Below are positions 20,298 through 30,428 of a stretch of DNA of 64,000 nt, in pieces. The position numbers and the translations under genes were made by a program. This DNA comes from an uncultured Coriobacteriaceae bacterium. Lineage in GTDB: Bacteria > Actinomycetota > Coriobacteriia > Coriobacteriales > Atopobiaceae. Each line of letters starts with the position of its first letter. The stretch's first letter is position 1. The DNA is taken from NCBI GenBank assembly GCA_948439405.1, contig CAOJNB010000004.1:26250-90249 (forward strand), in the 5' to 3' direction. Under the pieces are notes generated by a model. That model was not told the DNA's origin. It did no database searches and saw only the letters and a program-made list of their open reading frames with translations.

Positions 20298-21479
20298 TCA
20301 GCGCGCCGAGAGGGCGCAGACGACCTCCGCGTGCCGGGTGTGGGGGAACATGTCGACCGGCTGCGCGGTCTCGAGCCGGTAGCCGCCGTCCTGGAGGCGG
20401 ACCAGGTCGCGCGCGAGGGTCGCGGGGTTGCACGAGACGTAGACGACGCGCCGCGGAGCGGCCGCGACGACGCCCGCGAGGAAGGCGCGCGTGCTGCCCG
20501 CCCGCGGCGGGTCCAGGACCACGACGTCGAGCTCCTCGCGCGTCCCCTCGCCGCCCATCCAGCGGGTCGCGTCGCCCGCCACGAAGCGGCAGCGCCCCGC
20601 GACGCCGTTGGCCTCGGCGTTGCGTCGCGCGCAGGCCACGGCGCCGGCGACGCGCTCGACGCCCGTCACGCGCGCGCCCACGCACGAGGCGGCGCAGCAC
20701 ACGCCGATGGTGCCGGTGCCGCAGTAGGCGTCGAGCACCCGGGGCGCCTCCCCCTCTCCGAGGCGCGCCGCCTCGATCGCGAGGCGGTAGAGGACCTCTG
20801 TCTGGTCGTGGTTCGTCTGGTAGAAGCTCGTCGGCCCGATCTCGAAGGTGCAGCCGAGCAGCACGTCGCGGATGGTGCCCGGACCGTGCAGGGTCCGGCA
20901 GCGCGCGCCGAGGATCGCGTTGGTGCGCCGCTCGTTGACGTTCTGGACGACCGTGGTGACCTCGGGGCAGGCCTCCAGGACGGCCTCGACGAGTCGCCTG
21001 CCGCGCGGCAGGGCGTCGCCATTGGTCACGAGCACGAGCATGAGCTCGCCCGTGGCCCGCGAGCTCCTCACCACGGCGTGGCGCAGCACGCCCGTGCCGC
21101 GGTCCTCGTCGTAGGCGGGGATCCGCAGCCGCTCGGCGGCGCGGGCCACGGCCGAGATGAGCGGCCGGGCGCGCTCGTCCTCGACGAGGCAGGCGTCGCA
21201 GGCGACGATGCGGTGCGTCCCTCGGCGGTAGAACCCGCAGCGGACGCGCCCCCCGCGACCGGGCGCGAACGGCGAGGCCGCCTTGTTGCGGAAGGCGACG
21301 GGGTCGCCCCCCATCCCCGCGATCGGGAGGAGCTCCGCCCCCTCGCGCGCGAGCGGGGCGGCGAGGGCCTCGGCCACGGCGTCGCGCTTGCGGGAGAGCT
21401 GGATGGGGTAGGGCACGGCGAGCCACTCGCAGCCGCCGCACTCCCGCGCGACGGGGCAGGTCCAGGTCCTGTAGCCCAT
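20298..21479 (-). CDS. rlmD: 23S rRNA (uracil-5-)-methyltransferase, RlmD/RumA family
   Basis: Encodes 393 residues, shorter than E. coli RlmD because no N-terminal TRAM domain precedes the cluster. Cys8, Cys14, Cys17 and Cys97 fit the 4Fe-4S ligand spacing of the family. SFYQTNHDQTEVLY, LDAYCGTGTIGV (SAM site), VVLDPPRAG, VSCNPATLARD (nucleophilic Cys) and FPHTRHAEVV (general base) are all present. It would make m5U in rRNA, but TRAM-less relatives can act on tRNA, so the target base is not certain. It starts 3 bases after the AmmeMemoRadiSam fusion gene and ends in TGA, unlike most neighbours. Confidence 0.87.
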   Translation of the reverse strand: MGYRTWTCPVARECGGCEWLAVPYPIQLSRKRDAVAEALAAPLAREGAELLPIAGMGGDPVAFRNKAASPFAPGRGGRVRCGFYRRGTHRIVACDACLVEDERARPLISAVARAAERLRIPAYDEDRGTGVLRHAVVRSSRATGELMLVLVTNGDALPRGRRLVEAVLEACPEVTTVVQNVNERRTNAILGARCRTLHGPGTIRDVLLGCTFEIGPTSFYQTNHDQTEVLYRLAIEAARLGEGEAPRVLDAYCGTGTIGVCCAASCVGARVTGVERVAGAVACARRNAEANGVAGRCRFVAGDATRWMGGEGTREELDVVVLDPPRAGSTRAFLAGVVAAAPRRVVYVSCNPATLARDLVRLQDGGYRLETAQPVDMFPHTRHAEVVCALSAR

Positions 21480-21482
21480 GGG

Positions 21483-22874
21483 CTAGCGGTGGCGGGTCAC
21501 GAGGAAGCGGCGGTAGGACACCTCGTCGCGCCCGAGGGCGATGCCCCCGCGCAGGGCCGCGGCGCCCACCTGCTCCTCGACGGTGCCGATGCCGGGGAGG
21601 CCGGGCAGCATCATGCCGCGCCTGCCGTCCGGGGTCGAGACGACGACGCCGTAGCGCGCGGGGTCCAGCCCGTCGATGCCGCAGGGCTCGGGGTCGTGGA
21701 CGACGTCGACCTCGTAGACGAGGTCGTCGAGCTCGTCGGCCGCGACGTGGGGCGCCTGGCGGTCGCCGCGGGCGGCCGCGACGGCGTTCGCGCAGACCTC
21801 CGCCGCGAGCGTGGAGCGCTGGGGGGCCAGCGTGCCCACGCAGCAGCGCAGCTCGCCGGAGGACCACAGCGTCACGAACGCGCCCGCGCGCGGCTCGGCC
21901 AGCTCGGCGGGGAGCCCCTCGGGCACCTCCATGCGCTCGCCGGTGAGCACGTAGGACTCGAGGGCCTCGCGCGCGAGGGAGACGAAGGCGTCCTCGCCCT
22001 CGCGGCGCCGCTCGAGCTCCTGGGCCGCCCAGCGCTCGTAGGCCGAGAGGAAGTCGCGCGACGGGTCGGAGCCCACGTCGGTGGTGGGCACGAAGCTCGC
22101 GACCGCGTAGCCCACCCCGAAGGGGGCCTCGTAGCTCATCAGGTCGCAGGTGACGCGCGTCTCGTCGAGGGCGCCGGCGAGCACCTGCAGCGGGCGCAGC
22201 CCGCACTCGCCGGCCGACTCGGCGAAGGCGCGGTCGCAGGTGAGCAGCGGCAGGAAGCTGCCGGAGCCGAGCGCGCCGCACGCCATCGAGTCGAAGAGGG
22301 GCCCGTCGGGCGACCAGCCGAGCGGGGAGGTCTCCGAGAGGCGGTGCGAGAGGTTGGCCGAGGCGACCACGGCCACGCGGCGCCCCGTCTCCTCGGCGGC
22401 GACGGCGACGACCTCGCCGAGGCGGTAGTGCGCGTCCGGCGCGGGTCCCGCGATCGAGCAGCGGACGACGAGCGGGGCGAGGTACTCGCGCTCCTCGAAG
22501 GCCTCGAGGACGAAAGCGAGCGGGACGAGGGTGCCCGGGTCGAGCTCGTCGTCCTCGATGACGTCGCACTCGACGCCCATCCGCCCGGCGCGCGAGCGGA
22601 CGCGCTCGACGAGCTCGACGTCGTAGGCCGCCTCGTAGCGGGTCCCCGCGAGCTCGCCGGAGGCCTGCTCGCCGCCGGCGAGCAGGATGCGGTCCGCATG
22701 GGAGGTCGCGTGCGGGGTGACGACGACGACCGTCTCCGGCGCGAGGTCGCGCAGCCTGCGCGCCGCCTCGCGCATCGCGTCGACCGTGTGGGCGATGCGC
22801 CCGCGCCCCTCCTCGGGCGCGCCGGGCGCCGCGAGGGGCGGGTGGGGAAGGGCGAAGGCTGCGACGACTCCCAT
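21483..22874 (-). CDS. AmmeMemoRadiSam system protein B-A fusion (MEMO domain + AMMECR1 domain)
   Basis: Encodes 463 residues in two joined domains. Residues ~1-265 resemble the MEMO/LigB extradiol-dioxygenase fold (VVVVTPHATSHADR, LVPLAFVLEAF, VASANLSHRLSE). Residues ~285-463 are AMMECR1 (AFVTLWSSGELRCCVGTL near 356, then YEVDVVHDPEP, RRGMMLPGLPG and YRRFLVTRH). In AMMECR1 the usual LRGCIG is LRCCVG here. In many bacteria these two proteins are encoded with a radical-SAM enzyme as a three-part system of unknown reaction; no radical-SAM gene is in this window. It lies between a hydrolase gene and rlmD in one minus-strand operon. Confidence 0.87.
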   Translation of the reverse strand: MGVVAAFALPHPPLAAPGAPEEGRGRIAHTVDAMREAARRLRDLAPETVVVVTPHATSHADRILLAGGEQASGELAGTRYEAAYDVELVERVRSRAGRMGVECDVIEDDELDPGTLVPLAFVLEAFEEREYLAPLVVRCSIAGPAPDAHYRLGEVVAVAAEETGRRVAVVASANLSHRLSETSPLGWSPDGPLFDSMACGALGSGSFLPLLTCDRAFAESAGECGLRPLQVLAGALDETRVTCDLMSYEAPFGVGYAVASFVPTTDVGSDPSRDFLSAYERWAAQELERRREGEDAFVSLAREALESYVLTGERMEVPEGLPAELAEPRAGAFVTLWSSGELRCCVGTLAPQRSTLAAEVCANAVAAARGDRQAPHVAADELDDLVYEVDVVHDPEPCGIDGLDPARYGVVVSTPDGRRGMMLPGLPGIGTVEEQVGAAALRGGIALGRDEVSYRRFLVTRHR

Positions 22875-22904
22875 GCGGACTCCTTGTCTCCGTTCCGTCG
22901 GCCG

Positions 22905-23717
22905 CTACCCGTCGATGCGGTGGGCCATCCACGCGACGCAGTTGTCGATGACCTCGTCGCGGCAGTACTCGTTGATCGTCTCATGGTACAGGTTGCCGTA
23001 GATCTTCAGCTGCTTGTCGGCGGAGGCGACCGTGTCGAACAGGATGCGCGAGTCCTGCTGGCCGACCAGGCTGTCGAGCTCGCCGTGGGTGACGAGCACG
23101 GGGTAGGCGAACTCGGAGGCGTGCTCGGCAAACCACGCGAGGCCGTCCTGCATCGCGTAGCACAGCCCGTAGGTGTACTCCATCGCGTTGAGCGGGTCCT
23201 CGAGGTACCAGTCGCGGACCTCCCTGACCGAGCAGACCCCGTCGCCGAGCTCGTTGGCGATCCGCGCGTGCGGGTCCTCGCCGCGCGGGACCCCCTTCAT
23301 CGTGCCCAGGGTGTCGAAGGTGCAACCGCCGTTGCAGATGATCCCGGCGACCGGCTCGTCCGGGTAGCGCACGCCCCAGAGCGCGACGGTGAAGCCGCCC
23401 ATCGAGTGGCCGTAGACGAACACGGGCACCCCGGGGTTCTCCCGGCACGCGAGCCCGACGACGACGTTCGTGTCGTCGAGCAGCTCCGTGTAGGCGTCGA
23501 GGTGCGGCACGTCGCCCTCGCTCCTGCCGTGGCCGCGGTGGTCGAAACGGTAGGTGCCGATGCCGGCCTCGTGAAGGCGCTCGGCGAAGTAGTCGTAGCG
23601 GCCCTGGTGCTCGCAGAGGCCGTGGACGACCACGAGGACGGCGCGGTCCCCCTCGGACGTCTCCCGGTTGAGGTAGAGCTTGGTGCCGTCGAACGACGTG
23701 ATGAGCTCGCCTGCCAT
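22905..23717 (-). CDS. Alpha/beta-hydrolase, monoacylglycerol-lipase-like
   Basis: Encodes 270 residues with no signal. VVHGLCEHQGRYDYFAERL near residue 32 and FDHRGHGRSEG match the serine aminopeptidase S33/monoglyceride-lipase branch. YGHSMGGF near 103 holds the nucleophilic Ser, THGELDSLV the Asp and NLYHETINE the His. Family members release fatty acids from monoglycerides or lysophospholipids. It is first in the operon with the AmmeMemoRadiSam fusion, 30 bases upstream. The true substrate is unproven. Confidence 0.88.
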   Translation of the reverse strand: MAGELITSFDGTKLYLNRETSEGDRAVLVVVHGLCEHQGRYDYFAERLHEAGIGTYRFDHRGHGRSEGDVPHLDAYTELLDDTNVVVGLACRENPGVPVFVYGHSMGGFTVALWGVRYPDEPVAGIICNGGCTFDTLGTMKGVPRGEDPHARIANELGDGVCSVREVRDWYLEDPLNAMEYTYGLCYAMQDGLAWFAEHASEFAYPVLVTHGELDSLVGQQDSRILFDTVASADKQLKIYGNLYHETINEYCRDEVIDNCVAWMAHRIDG

Positions 23718-23752
23718 GTCGGCCTCCCGTCTGCCGCTGTCCCATGCCCCGG

Positions 23753-23758
23753 ATTCTA
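23753..23758 (-). promoter_or_regulatory. Probable -10 box (TAGAAT) of the hydrolase-AmmeMemoRadiSam-rlmD operon
   Basis: On the minus strand this reads TAGAAT, 35 bases before the ATG at 23717, the third copy of this hexamer before a minus-strand operon. Confidence 0.4.
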
Positions 23759-23811
23759 GGAACCCCCGCGCCCGCCCGGCGGCGTGCCGTCGGCGGACGC
23801 GGGGGAGACGG

Positions 23812-23830
23812 CGCGGGGCGGGGCCCCGCG
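23812..23830 (-). terminator. Possible terminator hairpin after the GH1 gene
   Basis: The arms CGCGGGGC (23812-23819) and GCCCCGCG (23823-23830) have a 3-base loop and lie 25 bases past the GH1 stop. A second, looser pair (23763-23770 with 23798-23805) lies further on. Neither has a T-run. Confidence 0.45.
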
Positions 23831-23855
23831 TGGAGGTTCCGTGGCGGGCGGCTCC

Positions 23856-26229
<2,374 letters not shown>

Positions 26230-26278
26230 GGGCCCTCCCCCTCGAAGCGTCCCGCGGGCGTCGTCCCGCCTTCCTACC

Positions 26279-26286
26279 ATTATCAT
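26279..26286. promoter_or_regulatory. Overlapping divergent -10 boxes (GATAAT minus, TATCAT plus)
   Basis: On the minus strand 26279-26284 reads GATAAT, facing the ROK-GH1 operon. On the plus strand 26281-26286 reads TATCAT, facing the gene at 26341. The two boxes share four bases, so polymerase could not occupy both at once. Confidence 0.4.
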
Positions 26287-26340
26287 CCCAGCGGAGGGCG
26301 TGCCGCGCCCGCGACCGGCGAACAGGAGAGGACGAGAGCC

Positions 26341-27441
26341 ATGCCATTCGAGATGCCCGCCTACCACGCGCCCGACTTCGACGCCCTGGGGCTTGCGGAC
26401 GCCCCCGACGTCCGCCTCGCCGTCGTCGAGGCGGACGGCATCGCCCCGGAGGGCTTCCACTCAACCTCGATGTACCCCGAGTACGTCCGCGTTGGCGGGC
26501 GGTGGGTGCTCGCGCAGGAGAGCCGCATGGACTCCAGCGTCGTCGTGCGCCCGGACGGCTCGCTCGCCGTCGTGGAGAACCGCAACCTGCGCGCGGGCGA
26601 CGCCGTGGTGCTCGGCCGCACCGAGGACGGCTCCGAGGGCGTCTACGTCCACCCGGATGGCTTCGGGGCTTCCGACGGCGCCGAGGGCGACGACCGCTTC
26701 GTGTTCCGCCAGGGGCGCTCGCGCGAGACCTCCTACGCGCGCGACTACGACCGCCTCTACGAGCTGCTGCGCCACGAGCGCGAGCACGGCAGCGTCGTGT
26801 GGGTCATGGGCCCCGCCTTCGCCTTCGACTACGACGCCCGCTCGGCGATGCAGTCGCTCGTCGAGGCCGGCTACGTCGACGGGCTGCTCGCCGGCAACGC
26901 GCTGGCGACGCACGACCTCGAGGCCGCCTCGCTGCATACCGCGCTCGGCCAGGACGTCTACACCCAGATGCCGCATCCCAACGGCCACTACAACCACCTC
27001 GACGTGATCAACCGCGTGCGCCGCGCCGGCTCGATCCCCGCCTTCATCGAGCAGGAGGGCCTCGACGACGGCATCATGTGCGCGCTCGAGCGCCGCGGGG
27101 TGCCCTACGTGCTCACCGGCTCGATCCGCGACGACGGGCCGCTGCCCGGCGTGATCGGCGACGCCTACGAGGGGCAGGCCGCGATGCGCGAGGTCGTGCG
27201 CGGCGCGACGACCGTGATCTGCCTGGCGACGATGCTGCACACGATCGCGACGGGCAACATGACGCCGTCCTACCGCGTCACGGAGGACGGCACCGTCCGC
27301 CCGGTCTTCCTCTACGCCGTGGACGCCGAGGAGTTCGTCGTCAACAAGCTGCTCGACCGCGGCAGCCTCTCGGCCACCACGGTCGTCACGAACGTCCAGG
27401 ACTTCATCACCATCGTCGCCCAGGGCCTCGGCCTGCGCTAG
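26341..27441 (+). CDS. TIGR00300/LOR-SDH conserved-region protein (archaeal-type ornithine cyclodeaminase candidate)
   Basis: Encodes 366 residues. The C-terminal two thirds follow the LOR/SDH conserved region: GYVDGLLAGNALATHDLEAA near residue 180, AGSIPAFIEQ, LTGSIRDDGPLPGVIGD near 259, LATMLHTIATGNMTPSY and KLLDRGS. This family binds NAD and includes archaeal-type ornithine cyclodeaminases and the C-terminal part of some arginine-catabolising fusion enzymes. The ~150-residue N-terminal part fits the usual partner domain. Ornithine to proline conversion is the best guess, not shown. It is divergent from the ROK-GH1 operon with overlapping promoters. Confidence 0.78.
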   Translation: MPFEMPAYHAPDFDALGLADAPDVRLAVVEADGIAPEGFHSTSMYPEYVRVGGRWVLAQESRMDSSVVVRPDGSLAVVENRNLRAGDAVVLGRTEDGSEGVYVHPDGFGASDGAEGDDRFVFRQGRSRETSYARDYDRLYELLRHEREHGSVVWVMGPAFAFDYDARSAMQSLVEAGYVDGLLAGNALATHDLEAASLHTALGQDVYTQMPHPNGHYNHLDVINRVRRAGSIPAFIEQEGLDDGIMCALERRGVPYVLTGSIRDDGPLPGVIGDAYEGQAAMREVVRGATTVICLATMLHTIATGNMTPSYRVTEDGTVRPVFLYAVDAEEFVVNKLLDRGSLSATTVVTNVQDFITIVAQGLGLR

Positions 27442-27466
27442 CCGGGCCCGTCCCGGCGCACGGAAG

Positions 27467-27500
27467 GGGGAGGGGGCCCGCCCGAGCGGACCCCCTCCCC
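27467..27500. terminator. GC hairpin between convergent genes (10-bp stem)
   Basis: GGGGAGGGGG (27467-27476) pairs with CCCCCTCCCC (27491-27500) over a 14-base loop. It lies just past the gene at 26341. The opposite lipoprotein frame reads through it without a stop. Confidence 0.6.
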
Positions 27501-27525
27501 GCCTCCGGCGCCGCCGTCCGCGGCG

Positions 27526-28329
27526 CGACATGAACGAGACGTCCTCGTAGGTGCGCAGGATCTCGTAGTCCGAGTCGGTCACGTCGAGGTCGCCGGAGGC
27601 GGACTCGAAGTCCTCGAGCGGACCCACGTCCTCGCGGTGCCACCAGACGAACTGCTCGACGGTGGCGCCGGGCTCGACGTCGATCCACAGCACCGGGTCC
27701 TCGGCCACGCCGTTGACCCGCCAGGTGCCGGTCGCGTAGGAGAGCGAGAGCATCTGGTGGGAGTTGTTCGTGACGCGCAGGTTGAAGCCCGGGTCGCCCT
27801 CGAAGTCCGAGTAGCCCTCCACGACCTCGACGGTGAAGTACTCGTCGTCGACGACCACGCCCGCGCCCATCGACGGGTCGGCGTACTCCTCGAAGTCCTC
27901 GGTCTCGGCGGGCTCGGCGTACTCGACCTTGTCGTCGGGGTCGATCTGGACGAAGGTCATGCTCACCTCGCCCTGCACGAGGGTGAGCTCGTCCCCGTCG
28001 AGGGTGGCCTCGGCGTCCTCGTTGTTGATCGTGATCGTGATCGCGTCGTCGCCGTCGAGCTCCCAGGTGCCGGCGAGCTCCTGGCCGTAGGCCTCGAAGG
28101 TCGCGTCGCCGTTGTCGTCGAGCTCGAGGTAGATGCTCGCCCCGAGCATCTCGAGGGCGTCGTCGATCTCCTCCGAGGAGTACTCGTCGCCGCCCGAGGC
28201 GGCGGAGTCGACCTCCCAGGTGCCGACGAAGCTCTCGCGCGGGTCTGCCTCGGGGGCGCCGCCCCCGCAGCCGGCGAGGGTCAGGCAGAGCGCCAGGGCG
28301 GCGCTGAGCAGTGCGTGTGGCTTCCTCAT
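27526..28329 (-). CDS. FVGTWE-type lipoprotein with long C-terminal domain; no stop codon at the expected end
   Basis: The start at 28329 is good (AAGGAAGG upstream). Residues 1-21 are a lipoprotein signal with LAGC and lipidated Cys21. Residues ~33-130 resemble the neighbouring lipoprotein (SFVGTWEVDS, YSSEEIDDALE, LAGTWELDGDD), a small beta-barrel-like fold. Residues ~155-265 form a second beta-rich domain (FNLRVTNNSHQMLSLSY) similar to DUF4352-like telokin sandwiches. After TYEDVSFM the frame does not stop. It runs into an Arg-rich tail, through the hairpin at 27467-27500 and antisense through the next gene to 26461. I end the feature at the codon (TCG, bases 27528-27526) where one change would give TAG. 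The function is unknown; the protein is probably anchored outside the membrane. Confidence 0.65.
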
Positions 28330-28371
28330 GCGGACCTTCCTTTCGTCCCGGGCGGGCGCGTCCCGGCCGGG

Positions 28372-28764
28372 CTAGACGCGGGCGAAGAAGACGGTGGTGC
28401 CGTCGGCCTCGATGCCGAGGAGCCCGTCCTCGAGCTCGAAGGTGAGCTCCTCGCCCGTACCGTCGGCGACGAAGGTGCAGGTCGAGGCGTCCTCGGCCTC
28501 CCAGGTGCCGTCGGCGGTGGTCCCGAGGATGTCGATGGTGCCGTCGCCGCCCTCCTCGAGCTCGATCGTCATGGTGTCGCCGTAGTAGTCGACGAAGGCG
28601 TCGATCTCGTCGGAGCCGTACTCGACGCCGTCGGCCTCCATGGAGTCCATCTCCCAGGTGCCGACGAAGTTCGCGGAGTTGTCGCCGCCGCAGCCGGCGA
28701 GGCCGAGGCAGAGGACGAGGGCGCAGAGCGCGCCGATCAGGGGGAGCGTGCGGAGCTTCTTCAT
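28372..28764 (-). CDS. Small FVGTWE-type lipoprotein
   Basis: Encodes 130 residues. The signal ends LGLAGC with lipidated Cys25. The mature part is acidic and strand-rich: NFVGTWEMDS, YGSDEIDAFVDYYGD, ADGTWEAEDAST and ends TTVFFARV. It is clearly related to the first half of the lipoprotein encoded 42 bases downstream, and the two are likely one transcript. The fold suggests a lipocalin-like barrel that could bind a ligand, but no named family is recognised. I chose the ATG at 28764 for its GAAAGG site and signal peptide; the longer upstream frame lacks both. Confidence 0.75.
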   Translation of the reverse strand: MKKLRTLPLIGALCALVLCLGLAGCGGDNSANFVGTWEMDSMEADGVEYGSDEIDAFVDYYGDTMTIELEEGGDGTIDILGTTADGTWEAEDASTCTFVADGTGEELTFELEDGLLGIEADGTTVFFARV

Positions 28765-28858
28765 GGGCGGTCCTTTCGAGCGAACGGGTACGATGGCGCG
28801 TGCAGCGCCGGCGGGCCAGCGTCCCTCCGCGACCCCGCGCGCGCCGCAAGCAGTGTGG

Positions 28859-28864
28859 ATTCTA
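28859..28864 (-). promoter_or_regulatory. Probable -10 box (TAGAAT) of the two-lipoprotein operon
   Basis: On the minus strand this reads TAGAAT in the most AT-rich stretch of the region (TTTTTCTGACAC nearby), 94 bases before the ATG. The long leader contains no obvious structure. Confidence 0.45.
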
Positions 28865-28894
28865 TGTGTTTTTCTGACACGGATGCGACGGGTC

Positions 28895-28915
28895 CCCTCC
28901 GCCGTCGGCGGAGGG
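28895..28915 (+). other. Hairpin in the leader of the HD-domain gene
   Basis: CCCTCCGCC (28895-28903) pairs with GGCGGAGGG (28907-28915) over a 3-base loop, 27 bases before the ATG at 28943. It may insulate the divergent lipoprotein promoter or affect translation; no T-run follows. Confidence 0.35.
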
Positions 28916-28942
28916 AGGGACGTCGGGCCGCGGGAGGCGGAG

Positions 28943-29590
28943 ATGGGAACGAAGGCGGAGGACGCGACGTTCGACCGCGGGCGCTTCGAGCGCCAGCGCG
29001 CGTTCGCGCTCGAGCTCGACCGGGAGAAGCACGTCGAGCGGCAGACGCACGTCGTCGGGATGTCGCGGCGCGAGAACGACGCGGAGCACTCCTGGCACAT
29101 GGCCGCGCTGGTGTACCTGCTGCGCGAGTACGCCGACGAGCCCTTCGACCTCGCCCGCGCGCTCGCGATGGCGCTCTTCCACGACGTGGTGGAGAGCGAC
29201 GCCGGCGACGCCTACGCCTACGACGAGGAGGCGCAGGCGTCCTCGCACGAGCGGGAGCGCGCGGCCGCCGCGCGCCTGTTCGGGATGCTGCCAGACGACC
29301 AGGAGGCGGACCTGCGGGGCCTCTGGGAAGAGTTCGAGGCCGGCGAGACGCCTGAGGCGCGCATGGCGCACCTCGCCGACAACCTCCAGCCCATGCTGCT
29401 CAACCTCGCCAACGAAGGCGACGACTGGCGGGCCCACGGCGTGCGCCGCTCTCAGACCGCCATGCGCCGCGCCCAGATCCACGCGGCTTCGCGGGACCTG
29501 GGCGCGGTCGTGGAGGAGCTCTTCGACGACGCCGTCCGCCGCGGCTGGCTGGGAGCCGACGGCGACGGGACGCGGACGTCGGCGCGCTAG
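28943..29590 (+). CDS. HD-domain phosphohydrolase (YfbR/5'-deoxynucleotidase-like)
   Basis: Encodes 215 residues starting after GGGAGG. ENDAEHSWHMAAL near residue 45 supplies the first metal His, FHDVVESDAGD near 80 the HD pair, and AHLADNLQPMLLN near 140 the last Asp. This arrangement is that of the HD_3/YfbR group, which dephosphorylates deoxynucleoside monophosphates. The C-terminal tail is charged. The stop shares CTAG with the convergent lipoprotein gene. Confidence 0.85.
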   Translation: MGTKAEDATFDRGRFERQRAFALELDREKHVERQTHVVGMSRRENDAEHSWHMAALVYLLREYADEPFDLARALAMALFHDVVESDAGDAYAYDEEAQASSHERERAAAARLFGMLPDDQEADLRGLWEEFEAGETPEARMAHLADNLQPMLLNLANEGDDWRAHGVRRSQTAMRRAQIHAASRDLGAVVEELFDDAVRRGWLGADGDGTRTSAR

Positions 29591-30300
29591 CCGATGACGA
29601 TCTCGCCGGAGGTGTAGGCGGACCACACGTCGGCGACGCTGCCATAGCCGCCGAGGCCCGTCAGCGTCTCGAACATGCCGGCGGCGACCGCCTGGTCGTT
29701 GAGCAGGCTGAGGTCCATGGTGCCGTCGGGCTCGCCGGAGCCGTCCACGTGGACGGAGCCGAACAGCAGGTACTGCTGGCCCTCGGAGTTCTGGACGAGC
29801 GCGAAGACGAGGTCGTCGGCGCTGTGGTAGCTCTCGTCGGCCAGCTCCATGCCGAGCCCGCCGTCGAGGGCCTCGGCGAGCGTGTCGTAGCCGCCCAGGG
29901 AGTTGATGAGGTAGAGGCCTTCGCTCCCGCCGCCCTTGGGCAGGGCCGCGATCTCGTCCTCGCCGAGCAGGTTCTGATCGGCGTCCATGACGCCGAGGGC
30001 CGCGCGGTCGCTGTCGCGCAGGAAGCACTCGTCGTAGCTGCTCCAGGAGTAGCCCTCGGACTCGAGCAGGCTCACCAGGTCCTCGCCGTCCAGCTCGACG
30101 CAGGCGTAGACGGTCGGGTTGCCGTTGGCGTCGACGCAGTCGGGGTCCTCCCACGCGGCCTCGGCCTCGACGGCCTCGGTCTCGGCGACGGGCTCCTCCT
30201 CCGCGGGGGCGTCCTGCCCGCCGCAGGCGGTGAGCGCCAGGCTGAGCGCCACGACGCACAGCATTCCGAGGAGGGGGATGCGGAGGAGCTTCTTGATCAT
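29587..30300 (-). CDS. Lipoprotein with a DECFLRDSDRA-type outer domain
   Basis: Encodes 237 residues. A lipoprotein signal ends ALTAC (lipidated Cys26), followed by a short Glu/Ala linker. The rest (~48-232) is one domain with YDECFLRDSDRAALGVMD near 98, INSLGGYDT near 142, HVDGSGEPDGTMDL near 192 and a Gly-rich C-terminus. Almost the same domain, with the same landmark strings, forms the outer part of the zinc-ribbon protein at 32444-33532, so the two are paralogues with different anchors. I know no function. The ATG is preceded by AAGGAAGG; the longer open frame upstream has no signal. Confidence 0.75.
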   Translation of the reverse strand: MIKKLLRIPLLGMLCVVALSLALTACGGQDAPAEEEPVAETEAVEAEAAWEDPDCVDANGNPTVYACVELDGEDLVSLLESEGYSWSSYDECFLRDSDRAALGVMDADQNLLGEDEIAALPKGGGSEGLYLINSLGGYDTLAEALDGGLGMELADESYHSADDLVFALVQNSEGQQYLLFGSVHVDGSGEPDGTMDLSLLNDQAVAAGMFETLTGLGGYGSVADVWSAYTSGEIVIG

Positions 30301-30428
30301 CTCGTGCCTTCCTTTCTCTTCTGCGAGGCGGGCGCCGAGGCGCCCTGGGTGGAGTATCCCAGCCACCCGTCGCATCTGCGCGGCCCTTTCGGAGCCCTTG
30401 CGATGCCCTTACCTCGCCGTCGTCCGGG

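Noticed and set aside
20331..23759. Long plus-strand frame opposite rlmD, the AmmeMemoRadiSam fusion and the hydrolase
   Set aside because: Antisense shadow with Val/Ala/Gly/His bias; no ribosome site or domain.
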